From the NCBI GenBank assembly GCA_021166835.1, contig JAJPEN010000066.1, positions 1-32,583 of the forward strand: a stretch of DNA of 32,583 bases, given 5' to 3'. Shown here piece after piece: positions 7,458-15,272 of the stretch (positions are counted from its first letter, which is position 1; every line of letters begins with the position of its first letter). This DNA is from Burkholderiaceae bacterium. GTDB lineage: Bacteria > Pseudomonadota > Gammaproteobacteria > Burkholderiales > Burkholderiaceae. The notes below the pieces were generated by a model, which ran no database searches, was not told the DNA's origin, and saw nothing but the letters and a program-made list of their open reading frames with translations. The position numbers and the translations under genes were made by a program.

Positions 7458-8159
7458 ATGGCATTGTTTCGACGCGGCGGGCCGGTCGTCTTCGAACCCT
7501 ACGGGTATCGCAAGCGGCGATCGTGGGGCATCCCGCGGTGGCTGGTCCTGCTGCTCGTGGGCATCGCGATCGGCGCCGGCGGCCTGCTGTACGTGCAGGA
7601 GGAATACCTTCCGGCGCGCCTCGGCCCCGAGGAATCGCAGCGCCTGCAGGCGCGCGTCGACGAACTCGGCGCCGAGCGCGACAGGCTGCAATCGTCGCTC
7701 GCCGACGCGACGAAGCAGCTGCAGGCGAGCGAGGTCGAGACGAAGCGGCTGTCGGCCGAGCTGAGCGGCGCGCGCGAGCAGGTGCAGAAGCTGCAGCAGG
7801 ACATCGTGCTGTTCCAGGACGTGCTGCCCCCCGATCCGCGCGACGGCGCGGTGGACGTGCGGGCCGCGCGCTTCTCCAACGACAACGGCCGGCTCGCGTA
7901 CCACGTGCTGCTCACGCGCGAAACGAAGTCCGCCAGGCCGTTCCGCGGCGTCCTGCAGTTCGTCGTCTCCGGCGCGCGCGCGAGCGGCGCGAACGCGACG
8001 ATCACGCTCGATCCGCTGGACGTGCAGCTCGCCTCGTATGAACACCTGCAGGGCGTGCTGCCGCTGCCCGAAGGCTTCACCGCACGGCAGACGACGATCC
8101 GCGTGCTCGACGGCCCGAATGGCCGGCTGCAGGGCATGCGCGTGATCAACGTTCGCTGA
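7458..8159 (+). CDS. single-pass membrane protein with coiled coil, function unknown
   Basis: A 233-residue protein with a basic cytoplasmic N-terminus (GYRKRRSWGIPRW), one membrane helix (about residues 27-46) and a long heptad-rich coiled coil (about 55-120, many Gln, Leu, Glu), ending in a compact beta-rich domain (FRGVLQFVVSG, ITLDPLDVQL, TTIRVLDG). It recalls a betaproteobacterial family known only as a domain of unknown function (DUF6776, from memory). The ribosome site GGGGAGGAAA is strong and well placed. TATTCT at 7422-7427 may be a -10 box. The preceding gap is 157 bases, so it is likely a separate transcript. It may be cotranscribed with the sigma-54 activator that follows 16 bases after its stop. 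Confidence 0.8.
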   Translation: MALFRRGGPVVFEPYGYRKRRSWGIPRWLVLLLVGIAIGAGGLLYVQEEYLPARLGPEESQRLQARVDELGAERDRLQSSLADATKQLQASEVETKRLSAELSGAREQVQKLQQDIVLFQDVLPPDPRDGAVDVRAARFSNDNGRLAYHVLLTRETKSARPFRGVLQFVVSGARASGANATITLDPLDVQLASYEHLQGVLPLPEGFTARQTTIRVLDGPNGRLQGMRVINVR

Positions 8160-8175
8160 AGCGCCCCGCCGAACC

Positions 8176-9735
8176 GTGCGCGCGCTCGAGGCCTTCCACG
8201 ATTCCGAGCGCGTGCTGCGCATGGCGGCGCAGACTTTCTTCGACCAGCTCTCCGTTCAGTGCGAAGGCATCCTCGTCGTCGATGCGTCGTCGCGCGTCGT
8301 CTGGACCGACGATCGCTGGCAGCGCAACATGGCGAGCCTGGGCTTTTCGTCGATCGAGCAGATCATCGGCCGCCCGGTCGAGGAGATCGTGCCGAACACG
8401 CTGATGCGGCACGTGGTCGAGACCGGCAAGCCGATCCTGCTCGACATTCTCGAGAACAAGGCGGGCACCTACCTCGTGTCGCGCTTTCCGCTGCGCGACG
8501 ACTCGGGCGCGGTGATAGGCGCAGTGGGCCTGATCCTCTACGACCAGATCGAATCGCTCAAGCCGCTGATCGGCAAGCTCGGCCGCCTGCAGAGCGAGCT
8601 GGCGCAGGCGCACAAGGAGCTCGCGCGCCAGCGGCGCACGCGCTACACCTTCTCGAACTTCGTCGGCAACAGCGAGCGCGCGCTCGAGGTCAAGAGCCGC
8701 GCGCGGCGCGCTGCGGTGCTGAACACCACCGTGCTGCTGCTCGGCGAGACCGGCACCGGCAAGGAACTGCTCGCGCAGGCGATCCACGCCGCGTCGCGTC
8801 GTGCGCGCGGTCCCTTCATCGCGGTGAACGTGGCGGCGATTCCCGAGACGCTGCTCGAGGCGGAGTTCTTCGGCGTGGCGCCCGGCGCGTACACCGGCGC
8901 CGACCGGCGCGGCCGCGACGGCAAGTTCGCGCTGGCCGACGGCGGAACGCTCTTCCTCGACGAGATCGGCGACATGCCGCTCGCGCTGCAGGCGAAGCTG
9001 CTGCGCGCGCTGCAGGAACGCGAGGTCGAGCCGCTGGGCTCGAACACGATGAAGCGGGTGGACGTGCGCGTGATCGCCGCCAGCAGCGTCGACCTCGCCA
9101 CCCTGGTGGCCGACGGGCGCTTCCGCGCCGATCTCTATTACCGGCTGAACGTGCTGCCGATCCGCCTGCCGCCGCTGCGCGAGCGCGTCGAGGACCTCGA
9201 GCCGCTGTGCGAGCACCTGCTCGAGCAGATCGCGCTCGAGCACGAGATGCTACCCAAGGAAATCGATCGCGATGCGCTCGAGGCGCTCATGCGTATGCCG
9301 TGGCCGGGCAACGTGCGCGAACTGCGCAACGTGCTCGAGCGCGCGTGCTCGCTGTGGGACGGAATGCGGTTGACGAGAGACGCGTTGCGCGCGGTGCTGC
9401 CGGAGATCGACAGCAGCGACGCATCGGGTGAGAGCGGCGCGCGGACCGCAAGCGCCGCGCTTGCCGACGCACAGGAACACACGAACGCGATGCCGGGTCT
9501 CCCGGCCTCTGCCGCTGGGAGCGGCGCGGCGGCAGGGACGGCCATTGCGGACTCCGCAGTCGCGTTGACGCTGCCGCAGCGCGTGGCCGATCTCGAGCGG
9601 CTGGCGATCCGCGAAGCGTTGCAGGCGACCGGCGGCAACCGGCTGCGCGCGGCGCGGCGCCTGGGCATCGCACGCGCGACCCTCTACCAGAAACTTGCGC
9701 AGTTTCCCGAGCTTGCCGTCGACGAGGCGCAGTGA
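8176..9735 (+). CDS. PAS-domain sigma-54-dependent transcriptional activator
   Basis: A 519-residue enhancer-binding protein. An N-terminal PAS-like sensor (about 15-130) is followed by a short coiled linker, an AAA+ domain with Walker A GETGTGKE (190-197), the sigma-54 contact loop as GAYTGA (237-242, Tyr for the usual Phe, a natural functional variant), Walker B LFLDEIGD (Asp262), and a C-terminal Fis-type helix-turn-helix ([18 protein letters not shown], from about 488). A Ser/Ala/Gly-rich linker of about 60 residues lies before the HTH. No receiver domain is present, so it probably senses a ligand or redox signal through PAS rather than a kinase. GTG 8176 is used; ATG 8221 is an alternative start. 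Its target is unknown; a sigma-54 promoter is present at 24799-24814. Confidence 0.92.
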   Translation: MRALEAFHDSERVLRMAAQTFFDQLSVQCEGILVVDASSRVVWTDDRWQRNMASLGFSSIEQIIGRPVEEIVPNTLMRHVVETGKPILLDILENKAGTYLVSRFPLRDDSGAVIGAVGLILYDQIESLKPLIGKLGRLQSELAQAHKELARQRRTRYTFSNFVGNSERALEVKSRARRAAVLNTTVLLLGETGTGKELLAQAIHAASRRARGPFIAVNVAAIPETLLEAEFFGVAPGAYTGADRRGRDGKFALADGGTLFLDEIGDMPLALQAKLLRALQEREVEPLGSNTMKRVDVRVIAASSVDLATLVADGRFRADLYYRLNVLPIRLPPLRERVEDLEPLCEHLLEQIALEHEMLPKEIDRDALEALMRMPWPGNVRELRNVLERACSLWDGMRLTRDALRAVLPEIDSSDASGESGARTASAALADAQEHTNAMPGLPASAAGSGAAAGTAIADSAVALTLPQRVADLERLAIREALQATGGNRLRAARRLGIARATLYQKLAQFPELAVDEAQ

Positions 9736-9750
9736 GCGCGCAGTGATCTT

Positions 9751-11121
9751 TCAGGACTTCTGCTGCGGCATCGCAGCGCCGACGGACTGCACCTGCTGAA
9801 CCTCGTCGAGACCTGCCGCGAGCCGCATCGCGACCACGCACATCAGCGCGAGCAGCACCAGCACGGTCACCGCGCCGAAGCGCTGGTCGACGAAACCGAA
9901 GACGCCGGCGCCGAGCATCGCGATGCCGCCGATCGTGTTGGTCAGCGCGGTATACGCGCCCCGGTCGGTGGTGCCGGCCATGTCGACGACGTGCGTCGTT
10001 CGCCCGAGCTTCACGCCCTGGTCGGCGATCGTCGCGACGAAGACCAGCGCCGGCAGCGCGAACATCGAGCCGGCGCCGATGCCGAATGCTTCGCCCAGGC
10101 CCGCGCCGATCGCCGCGGCCAGGACGAGGCAGGCCGCGCCCATGCCCGCGGCCACGATTAGCACGCGCCGGCTCGACACGTCGGACAACCGTCCCCAGAC
10201 GTAGCTGCTGGAGATCGTCGCCAGCGCAGCCGCGACGACGAAGGGACCGAGCGTGCCGGCGCCCGCATCGGCTGACTTGCGTTCGCCCAGCGCGACGACG
10301 AAAGGCGGAGCGAGCGCGGTGGCTATCAGCAGGCAGCGCACGACGATGAAGCGCACGAGCTGCGGATCCTCGCGCAGCAGACCGAACTGCCGCAGCGCGA
10401 CGGCAAGCGCGTTGCCGCCGCCCTCGGTGGCGCCGGGCGCCTCGGCGAGCGACGCGAACAGCAGCGCCGCCGCGATCCACAACACGCCGCCGACGACGAG
10501 CGCCACGGAGATCGTCGCGATCGAGCGCTCGACGATTCCCGTGCCGAGCAGCACGCCGAACACGAGCACGAGCACGGCCGACAGCGTTCCCGCGGTGCCG
10601 GCGACCGTGCCGCGCGTCGCCTTGCGAACCGTCTTGCCGAGCACGTCTTTGTGCGCGATCGAGCCCGCGCTGCGCGCGAGCGACAGCACCGTGAGCAGCG
10701 CGAGGATCGCCCAGCCGGCCGCGGCGCCGTCGAGCAGCAGCGCGGCCGCCGCGATGCCGATCATGCAGGCGCCCTGCACGGCGGCGCCGATAGTCCACAC
10801 CCACTTGCGGATCGGCATCGAGCGGATCGAAGCGGCGATCACCAGTTGCGGCAGCAGCGCGCCCGCCTCGCGGATCGGCACGAGCAATCCGAGCATGAAG
10901 GCCGGCGCACCGACCGCGCCGACCAGCCAGGCGAGCACGATCTTCGGGTCGAGCAGGCCGTCGGCGGTCTTCGACGACGACAGCGCGGAAACGTGCAGCA
11001 GGAAATTGCGCGGCTGCTCGCGGCAGCTCTCCTCGGGGATGTCGAGGCAGACGCGATCGACGTCGTCGCCGGTGAGGACTTCGTAGACTCGGTTGCGCAG
11101 AGGCGCGGCAGTGGCGGACAT
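9751..11121 (-). CDS. MFS transporter
   Basis: A 456-residue integral membrane protein with about eleven or twelve hydrophobic segments and a hydrophilic N-terminal extension of about 60 residues. The helices are arranged as two halves, with a short loop VWGRLSDVSSRRVLI in the second half that resembles the MFS loop signature GRLSDrxGRR. The first-half signature is poorly kept. Substrate cannot be judged. The gene ends 15 bases from the convergent sigma-54 activator gene and starts 80 bases from the divergent antitoxin gene. No clear ribosome site precedes ATG 11121, so the start is moderately secure. Confidence 0.82.
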   Translation of the reverse strand: MSATAAPLRNRVYEVLTGDDVDRVCLDIPEESCREQPRNFLLHVSALSSSKTADGLLDPKIVLAWLVGAVGAPAFMLGLLVPIREAGALLPQLVIAASIRSMPIRKWVWTIGAAVQGACMIGIAAAALLLDGAAAGWAILALLTVLSLARSAGSIAHKDVLGKTVRKATRGTVAGTAGTLSAVLVLVFGVLLGTGIVERSIATISVALVVGGVLWIAAALLFASLAEAPGATEGGGNALAVALRQFGLLREDPQLVRFIVVRCLLIATALAPPFVVALGERKSADAGAGTLGPFVVAAALATISSSYVWGRLSDVSSRRVLIVAAGMGAACLVLAAAIGAGLGEAFGIGAGSMFALPALVFVATIADQGVKLGRTTHVVDMAGTTDRGAYTALTNTIGGIAMLGAGVFGFVDQRFGAVTVLVLLALMCVVAMRLAAGLDEVQQVQSVGAAMPQQKS

Positions 11122-11160
11122 GGACGATCAGAGGACGACGCGATCATCGACTCGAGGGTC

Positions 11161-11182
11161 GATGTACATTAAAATGTACATC
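11161..11182 (+). promoter_or_regulatory. perfect 10+10 palindrome, toxin-antitoxin operator
   Basis: GATGTACATT (11161-11170) and AATGTACATC (11173-11182) are perfect inverted repeats with a 2-base spacer, 20 bases before the antitoxin start. The AT-rich centre also resembles a -10 box, so bound protein would shut the promoter. Phd/VapB antitoxins with their toxins commonly autoregulate through such palindromes; the assignment to this pair is inference from position. Confidence 0.75.
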
Positions 11183-11201
11183 TTAATCGGGGAGTGTGTA
11201 C

Positions 11202-11423
11202 ATGAAGGACGCGAGCTTCACCGATCTGCGCAATCGAGCGAAGCATTATTTCGATCTGGTGGAAGCGGGCGAGATCGTGCGCGTGCTTCGCAACGGCAAG
11301 CCGATCGCCGAAATCCATCCGATCGCCCGCGATCTGCCTTCCTGGAAACGCCGGCCGGCGCACCCGATCGCGATCTCGGGCGAATCGATCAGCAGGCTGA
11401 TCCTCGACGACCGCGGCGAATAG
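11202..11423 (+). CDS. type II antitoxin, Phd/YefM family
   Basis: A 73-residue antitoxin. The N-terminus MKDASFTDLRNRAKHYFDLV and EIVRVLRNGKPIAEIHPI form the compact Phd/YefM DNA-binding fold (the LRNGKPIA hairpin is diagnostic); the C-terminal half (WKRRPAHPIAISGESISRLI) is the toxin-neutralising tail. ATG 11202 is preferred over the in-frame GTG 11196 because GGGGAG lies seven bases ahead of it. The stop TAG shares its G with the toxin start (TAGTG), so the pair is translationally coupled with the antitoxin first, as usual. It should repress its own promoter through the palindrome upstream. Confidence 0.9.
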   Translation: MKDASFTDLRNRAKHYFDLVEAGEIVRVLRNGKPIAEIHPIARDLPSWKRRPAHPIAISGESISRLILDDRGE

Positions 11424-11836
11424 TGCGTGTCTTCTTCGACTCGTCGGCGTTCGCGAAACGATACGTGAACGAGAGCGGGACGGTGGAGGTGCTTGCCTGG
11501 TGCGATCGTGCCACCGAGCTGGTGATGTCGGTGACTGCGGTGCCGGAACTCGTCTCGGCGTTTCGCTGCCTGCTGCGCGAAGGACGACTGAAAGAGGCGC
11601 AATACGCGCGCCTGAAGTCGGAACTGTTCCTGGATCTCGAAGACGCGCTGCTCTGCGATTCCTCTCCACGGGTCATCCAGAAGGCGGTCGAAGCATTGGA
11701 AGCGGCGCCTCTGCGGGGGATGGACGCGATCCACGTCGGTGCGGCACTCGTATGTGTCGCCGACGTCTTTGTTTCCGCCGACGCACGCCAGTGCTCGGCG
11801 GCCAGGCTGCTCGGGCTGCGGGTGGTGGAGCTTTGA
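11423..11836 (+). CDS. vapC: PIN-domain toxin, VapC family
   Basis: A 137-residue PIN-domain ribonuclease. The four acidic residues that bind the metal are in place: Asp6 (FFDSSAFAKRYV), Glu42 (PELVSAF), Asp101 (GMDAIHVGAAL) and Asp120 (FVSADARQC). VapC toxins cleave tRNA or rRNA and are held inactive by the cognate antitoxin. The start is GTG 11423, overlapping the antitoxin stop by one base. The active site looks intact, so the toxin is probably functional. Only 15 bases separate its stop from the next gene, a PLP enzyme, which suggests that the enzyme may be read from the toxin-antitoxin promoter. Confidence 0.92.
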   Translation: MRVFFDSSAFAKRYVNESGTVEVLAWCDRATELVMSVTAVPELVSAFRCLLREGRLKEAQYARLKSELFLDLEDALLCDSSPRVIQKAVEALEAAPLRGMDAIHVGAALVCVADVFVSADARQCSAARLLGLRVVEL

Positions 11837-11851
11837 GGAGACATCGATCCC

Positions 11852-12826
11852 ATGCTTCCGACGATCGGACAAATCGAATCCTCGGCGTCTGATGTTTACG
11901 CGGTGCTCCCGCCGACGCCGCAGTACTGCTGGCCGTTGTTGTCGGAGAGGCTCGGCGTCGAGGTGTGGCTGAAGCACGAGAACCACACACCCGTAGGAGC
12001 TTTCAAGATTCGCGGCGGCCTGGTGTATTTCGCCGACCTGGCGAGCGGCAACGGAACGAGAGAGGTGATCGCGGCGACTCGCGGCAACCACGGTCAATCC
12101 GTGGCCTTTGCCGCAAGACGATATGGAATCTCGAGCACCATCGTCGTTCCCGTCGTGAACAGCGTGGAGAAGAACGCCGCCATGAGGGCGCTCGGAGCCA
12201 GGCTGATCGAACAGGGCGACGATTTCCAGTCCGCAAGAGAACATGCCGTCGCCCTGGCTGAAGGCTCCGGTGCGCACATGATCCCGTCGTTTCATCCCCT
12301 GCTGGTCCAGGGGGTTGCGACGTACTCGCTGGAGCTTTTTCGCGCCGTTCAGGGTCTCGACCGGATGTACGTCCCGATCGGCCTCGGCTCCGGCATTTGC
12401 GGCGCAATTGCCGTGCGCAATGCGTTGAGCCCGAACACGGAGATCGTCGGGGTGGTTTCGGCGCATGCGCGTGCCTACGCACTCTCGTTTGCATCGAGGC
12501 GGCAAACGGAATCGCCGGCCTCGACGGTGCTGGCCGATGGCGTGGCATGCCGGGTTCCCCAACCGGAAGCGCTGGAAGCTATCTGGAAGTACGTGCACCA
12601 CGTCGTGGAGGTTACGGACGAGGAGATTGCCGACGCCATGCGAACCCTCTACGAATGCACGCATAACTGCGCCGAAGGCGCCGGTGCTGCGGCTATCGCC
12701 GCCATTACCAGAGAGCGCGGGCGGCTGGGGAACAAAAGGGTTGCGGCAGTGCTCAGCGGGGCCAACGTGGATCGTGAAGTGTTTGCCGATGCCCTGCGTC
12801 GTTCCGCCCGCATCGCCACTTCATGA
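11852..12826 (+). CDS. threonine dehydratase-like PLP enzyme (fold type II)
   Basis: A 324-residue pyridoxal-phosphate enzyme of the threonine/serine dehydratase and serine racemase group. The Schiff-base lysine lies in AFKIRGG (Lys52), the substrate-binding loop in ATRGNHGQS, the phosphate-binding glycine loop in GLGSGICGA (about 177-185), and the C-terminal SGANVD is typical. The length is that of short catabolic enzymes without the regulatory ACT domain of biosynthetic IlvA. Expected reaction: ammonia elimination from L-threonine, L-serine or a hydroxy-amino acid (hydroxyaspartate and hydroxyectoine-derived substrates are alternatives). GGAG ten bases before ATG 11852 is a fair ribosome site. 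Codon use is less GC-rich at third positions than in the flanking housekeeping genes. Confidence 0.87.
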   Translation: MLPTIGQIESSASDVYAVLPPTPQYCWPLLSERLGVEVWLKHENHTPVGAFKIRGGLVYFADLASGNGTREVIAATRGNHGQSVAFAARRYGISSTIVVPVVNSVEKNAAMRALGARLIEQGDDFQSAREHAVALAEGSGAHMIPSFHPLLVQGVATYSLELFRAVQGLDRMYVPIGLGSGICGAIAVRNALSPNTEIVGVVSAHARAYALSFASRRQTESPASTVLADGVACRVPQPEALEAIWKYVHHVVEVTDEEIADAMRTLYECTHNCAEGAGAAAIAAITRERGRLGNKRVAAVLSGANVDREVFADALRRSARIATS

Positions 12827-12845
12827 GCGATCGGTTCATTGGCTG

Positions 12846-13140
12846 GTGGTGCGAGCCAACGAGCTTCAGCTGCCGGAACTGTCCACCGTGGGCATCGCGG
12901 CAGGCGTGGCGGTCTTCTTCCTGTTCCTGGCCATGTGGATCTTCGTCCTCTTTGCCCGGTTCCGCAGGCGCGCCTGACGCTGCTCATCCCGGCGAGCCTC
13001 GTGCTCATTCTCGGCAATACCTATGCAGCCGGTTGGCTCGTGTACGGTGCGCCTTCGCCGCTTGGCCCCGCCCGCAATGGCACACGCCCTGATGGATGGC
13101 GCGAGCGTACTGATCGGCGTGCTTCTTCCGGCGGTGCGGG
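12846..13140 (+). pseudogene. probable decayed small membrane protein in two frames
   Basis: This 369-base gap between genes (12827-13194) has no intact gene with a good start, but holds three hydrophobic stretches. From GTG 12849 the frame reads LSTVGIAAGVAVFFLFLAMW then IFVLFARFRRR and stops at 12977. The adjacent frame continues with LTLLIPASLVLILGNTYAAG and WLVYGAP. The first frame resumes at ATG 13077 with MAHALMDGASVLIGVLLPAV. Together these look like one membrane protein broken by two frameshifts. The first piece alone (42 residues) could be a small membrane protein. No family is recognised. Confidence 0.35.
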
Positions 13141-13194
13141 CATGTGAGGATGCCGATCGTCCGTCCCGAAAGCATCATTTCCCGGGGTGATGCC

Positions 13195-13887
13195 TTGCGA
13201 ACCAACTACGTCCTCATCGACTACGAGAGCGTCCAGCCAGAAGCGCTTTCGGTGCTATGCCAGGAGCACTTCAAGGTCATCGTGTTCGTCGGTGCCAGCC
13301 AGGTGAAGGTCAGTTTCGCGACTGCAGAGGCATTACAGCGCATGGGCAGCAAGGCCGAGTACATCAAGATTTCCGGCAACGGACCCAACGCACTCGATTT
13401 TCATGTGGCCTTCTACATAGGTCAGCTTGCAGCGCAGGATCCTACGTCGTACTTCCACATCATCTCGAAGGACACCGGCTTCGATCCGCTCATTCAGCAT
13501 CTGAAAACGAAGAAGATTTTCGCTGCGCGTTCGTGTGACATTGCCGATATTCCGATCGTTCGCTCGGCGACCTTGCGATTGCCTGCGGACAGGTTGTCCG
13601 TTATCGTGGAAAAGCTGCAGCGACTGGGCCCGGCCAGGCCGCGCGCCGTGAAGACCCTGTCCGGCACGATCAACGCGATGTTCCTGAAGCAACTCGGTGA
13701 GAAAGAGTTGTCCTCGCTGGTACAGGAACTGCAGTCGACCGGCGTGGTCAGCGTTGCGGGAACGAAAGTCTCGTATGCGCTTCCTGCCGAGACCTTCAGT
13801 CGCCCCATTGGGCCGACTGTATGCGAACCTGCAGGTCCTGATTCCAGCGCCCATGCCCGAGGATCCATCGCTACCGTTGCCGAATGA
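13195..13887 (+). CDS. PIN/NYN-like nuclease-fold protein
   Basis: A protein of 230 residues beginning TNYVLIDYESVQPEAL, the typical first strand of a PIN-like nuclease family (often annotated PIN domain-containing, PIN_7-like). Acidic residues in suitable places are Asp9 (LIDYE), Asp68 (NALDFHVAFYIG), Asp93 and Asp97 (ISKDTGFDPLI). After the nuclease fold comes a basic linker and a C-terminal helical segment (INAMFLKQLGEKELSSLVQ, then a strand pair) that could be a small winged helix for nucleic-acid binding. TTG 13195 is chosen because GGGGTGA stands four bases before it and because the family starts there; ATG 13150 is the in-frame alternative. The target RNA is unknown. The C-terminus overlaps the next gene by 35 bases. 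Confidence 0.75.
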   Translation: MRTNYVLIDYESVQPEALSVLCQEHFKVIVFVGASQVKVSFATAEALQRMGSKAEYIKISGNGPNALDFHVAFYIGQLAAQDPTSYFHIISKDTGFDPLIQHLKTKKIFAARSCDIADIPIVRSATLRLPADRLSVIVEKLQRLGPARPRAVKTLSGTINAMFLKQLGEKELSSLVQELQSTGVVSVAGTKVSYALPAETFSRPIGPTVCEPAGPDSSAHARGSIATVAE

Positions 13888-14092
13888 CGTCTGCCCGCGT
13901 TGCGGAGCGGCGAATCATTGCGCGCCTGCAGCGGCTGGCTCTTTCGAAGCGCAGTGCTGGTGCACCCGGGTCACAGTAAGCCGTCGAGCGTTGTCGGAGA
14001 TTGCGGTACAGTTCCGGGGAAGGGCCTGCCTGTGCCCGGCGTGCGCCGCCTTGCCGGAGGCCTCTTCTGGAGGTTCGCGCCCGAAAGACTGA
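13853..14092 (+). CDS. cysteine-rich CWC family protein
   Basis: A 79-residue zinc-ribbon-like protein. Cysteines are arranged as CPRCG near the start, then a Cys before a Gly/Ser loop, QCWC (the CWC motif that names the family) and CLCPAC near the end. Eight cysteines of this arrangement probably bind two metal ions. Function of the family is not known. It starts inside the end of the PIN-like gene, in another frame, with no strong ribosome site, so it is likely read by translational coupling. The last 12 codons are Ser/Gly-rich and less ordered. Confidence 0.75.
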   Translation: MPEDPSLPLPNDVCPRCGAANHCAPAAAGSFEAQCWCTRVTVSRRALSEIAVQFRGRACLCPACAALPEASSGGSRPKD

Positions 14093-14107
14093 ATGCAGAG
14101 GACTCGC

Positions 14108-14353
14108 ATGTCCAAGGCGGCCTTCACGCTCCAGGCATTCGGCTCCTGCGCTCTTGCCCTGGGCATCGTCCTCATCCTTGCGCCCAGCGAGTTAGACACG
14201 AAGACTTCCAGCTGGATCGCCACGCCGCCGGATCTTCGCGCGCTGGGCAGCGCGCTGTTCTGCGACCGCCGCTACGGCAGGGTATTCGTCCATCACAACG
14301 GTGCGCAGCCGTACCATGCGGCGAGAGGTTTCCGCGGCGCGCTTCCGGTGTGA
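14108..14353 (+). pseudogene. truncated small membrane protein gene
   Basis: ATG 14108 opens with SKAAFTLQAFGSCALALG then IVLILAP, a signal-anchor N-terminus that I recognise from a family of small inner-membrane proteins of about 130 residues. In that family the peptide continues with more membrane helices; here, after LAPSE (about 14190), the sequence turns hydrophilic (DTKTSSWIATPPDL) and no further helix is found before the stop at 14353. YHAAR near the end may be a scrambled remnant of the second loop. I read it as a gene broken by deletion. It fills most of the 305-base gap between the CWC and VOC genes, where nothing else is seen. Confidence 0.4.
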
Positions 14354-14397
14354 GCGCGGGAAGGGCGCGCTCCATCGATCGGCCTGGCTGGCAGGCG

Positions 14398-14808
14398 ATG
14401 CTCGAACTGCTCGTGAACATCGATGTCGATGATCTGCCTCGCGCGATCGACTTCTATACCCGCGCTTTCGACCTGCGGACCGGCCGCCGGTTCGGCGCCG
14501 ACGCGGTCGAGCTCCTCGGCGGATCCTCGCCGATTTACCTGCTGGTCAAGGCCGCGGGCACCAGGCCGATTCTTCCATCGAGCGAGGTTCGCAGCTACGC
14601 GCGGCACTGGACGCCCGTGCATCTGGACGTCGTCGTTCGAAACGTGGACGCTGCGGTCGCCCGCGCGGTGTCGGCCGGCGCCACTCTCGAAGGTGATCCG
14701 CAGACCCACGGCTGGGGTAGGCTGGCGCTGCTGGCGGACCCCTTCGGAAACGGTTTCTGCCTCGTGGAGTTCCTCGGCAGGGGCTACGATGAGATCGCGT
14801 CTTCATGA
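14398..14808 (+). CDS. VOC family protein (glyoxalase/bleomycin-resistance fold)
   Basis: A 136-residue protein with two beta-alpha-beta-beta-beta modules. The first begins LLVNIDVDDLPRAIDFYTRAFDL, the second HLDVVVRNVDAAVARAVSAGA, and the end LADPFGNGFCLVEFLGRGY is characteristic. In this superfamily metal ligands are His/Glu on four strands; here His in VHLDVVV and Glu in LVEF are candidates, but the first-strand ligand is Asn/Asp, so it may not be a metalloenzyme. The substrate is unknown. ATG 14398 is the first Met of the domain; GGCAGG is a weak ribosome site. Confidence 0.82.
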   Translation: MLELLVNIDVDDLPRAIDFYTRAFDLRTGRRFGADAVELLGGSSPIYLLVKAAGTRPILPSSEVRSYARHWTPVHLDVVVRNVDAAVARAVSAGATLEGDPQTHGWGRLALLADPFGNGFCLVEFLGRGYDEIASS

Positions 14809-14881
14809 GCGACCTGCTCGAACCTTCCAGGGAGATCACGGCAGGACTGGTGTCGACATCATCGCCATCGAAGAGGAATCC

Positions 14882-15247
14882 ATGTTCGACCATGTAGGTT
14901 TCGGCGTCACCGATATCGCGCGGAGCAAGGCCTTCTTCCTCGAAGCCCTTCGGCCACTCGGGGTGGCCGCCGTCATGGAAGGTCCCTACGGTGTAGGGAT
15001 GGGGCGCAACGGCAAGCCGTCGTTGTGGCTCTTCGAGACGAAAGAAGTGCCGGCTCGCCTCCACATCGCGTTCGCGGCTGCCTCTCGCGCCGAAGTCGAC
15101 GCCTTCCATCGCGCGGCGCTCGCGGCCGGTGGCAAGGACAACGGCGCACCCGGCCTGAGGCCGCACTACCACCCCAATTACTACGGCGCTTTCGTCATCG
15201 GGCCGGACGGCCACAACCTGGAAGCCGTGTGCCACGCGCCGGAGTAG
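14882..15247 (+). CDS. VOC family protein, metal-ligand residues present
   Basis: A 121-residue VOC protein of a second subfamily, starting FDHVGFGVTDIARSKAFFLE. Likely metal ligands are His4 (FDHVGF), His in RLHIAFAA and Glu in NLEAVCH, the usual pattern for dioxygenase or glyoxalase-like VOC enzymes. AGAGGA four bases before ATG 14882 is a good ribosome site. It follows the other VOC gene by 73 bases on the same strand but is not closely similar to it, so this is not a recent duplication. The gene converges on the YbjQ gene with a 25-base gap and no clear terminator. Confidence 0.85.
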   Translation: MFDHVGFGVTDIARSKAFFLEALRPLGVAAVMEGPYGVGMGRNGKPSLWLFETKEVPARLHIAFAAASRAEVDAFHRAALAAGGKDNGAPGLRPHYHPNYYGAFVIGPDGHNLEAVCHAPE

Positions 15248-15272
15248 CCGTTCAGGTGATGCCGCTCGATCT

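Noticed and set aside
14180..14200. GTTAGAC, matching the integron attC core GTTRRRY, at the break in the truncated gene
   Set aside because: No partner RYYYAAC box or imperfect palindrome was found at a suitable distance and no integrase gene is present, so the cassette idea is not supported.
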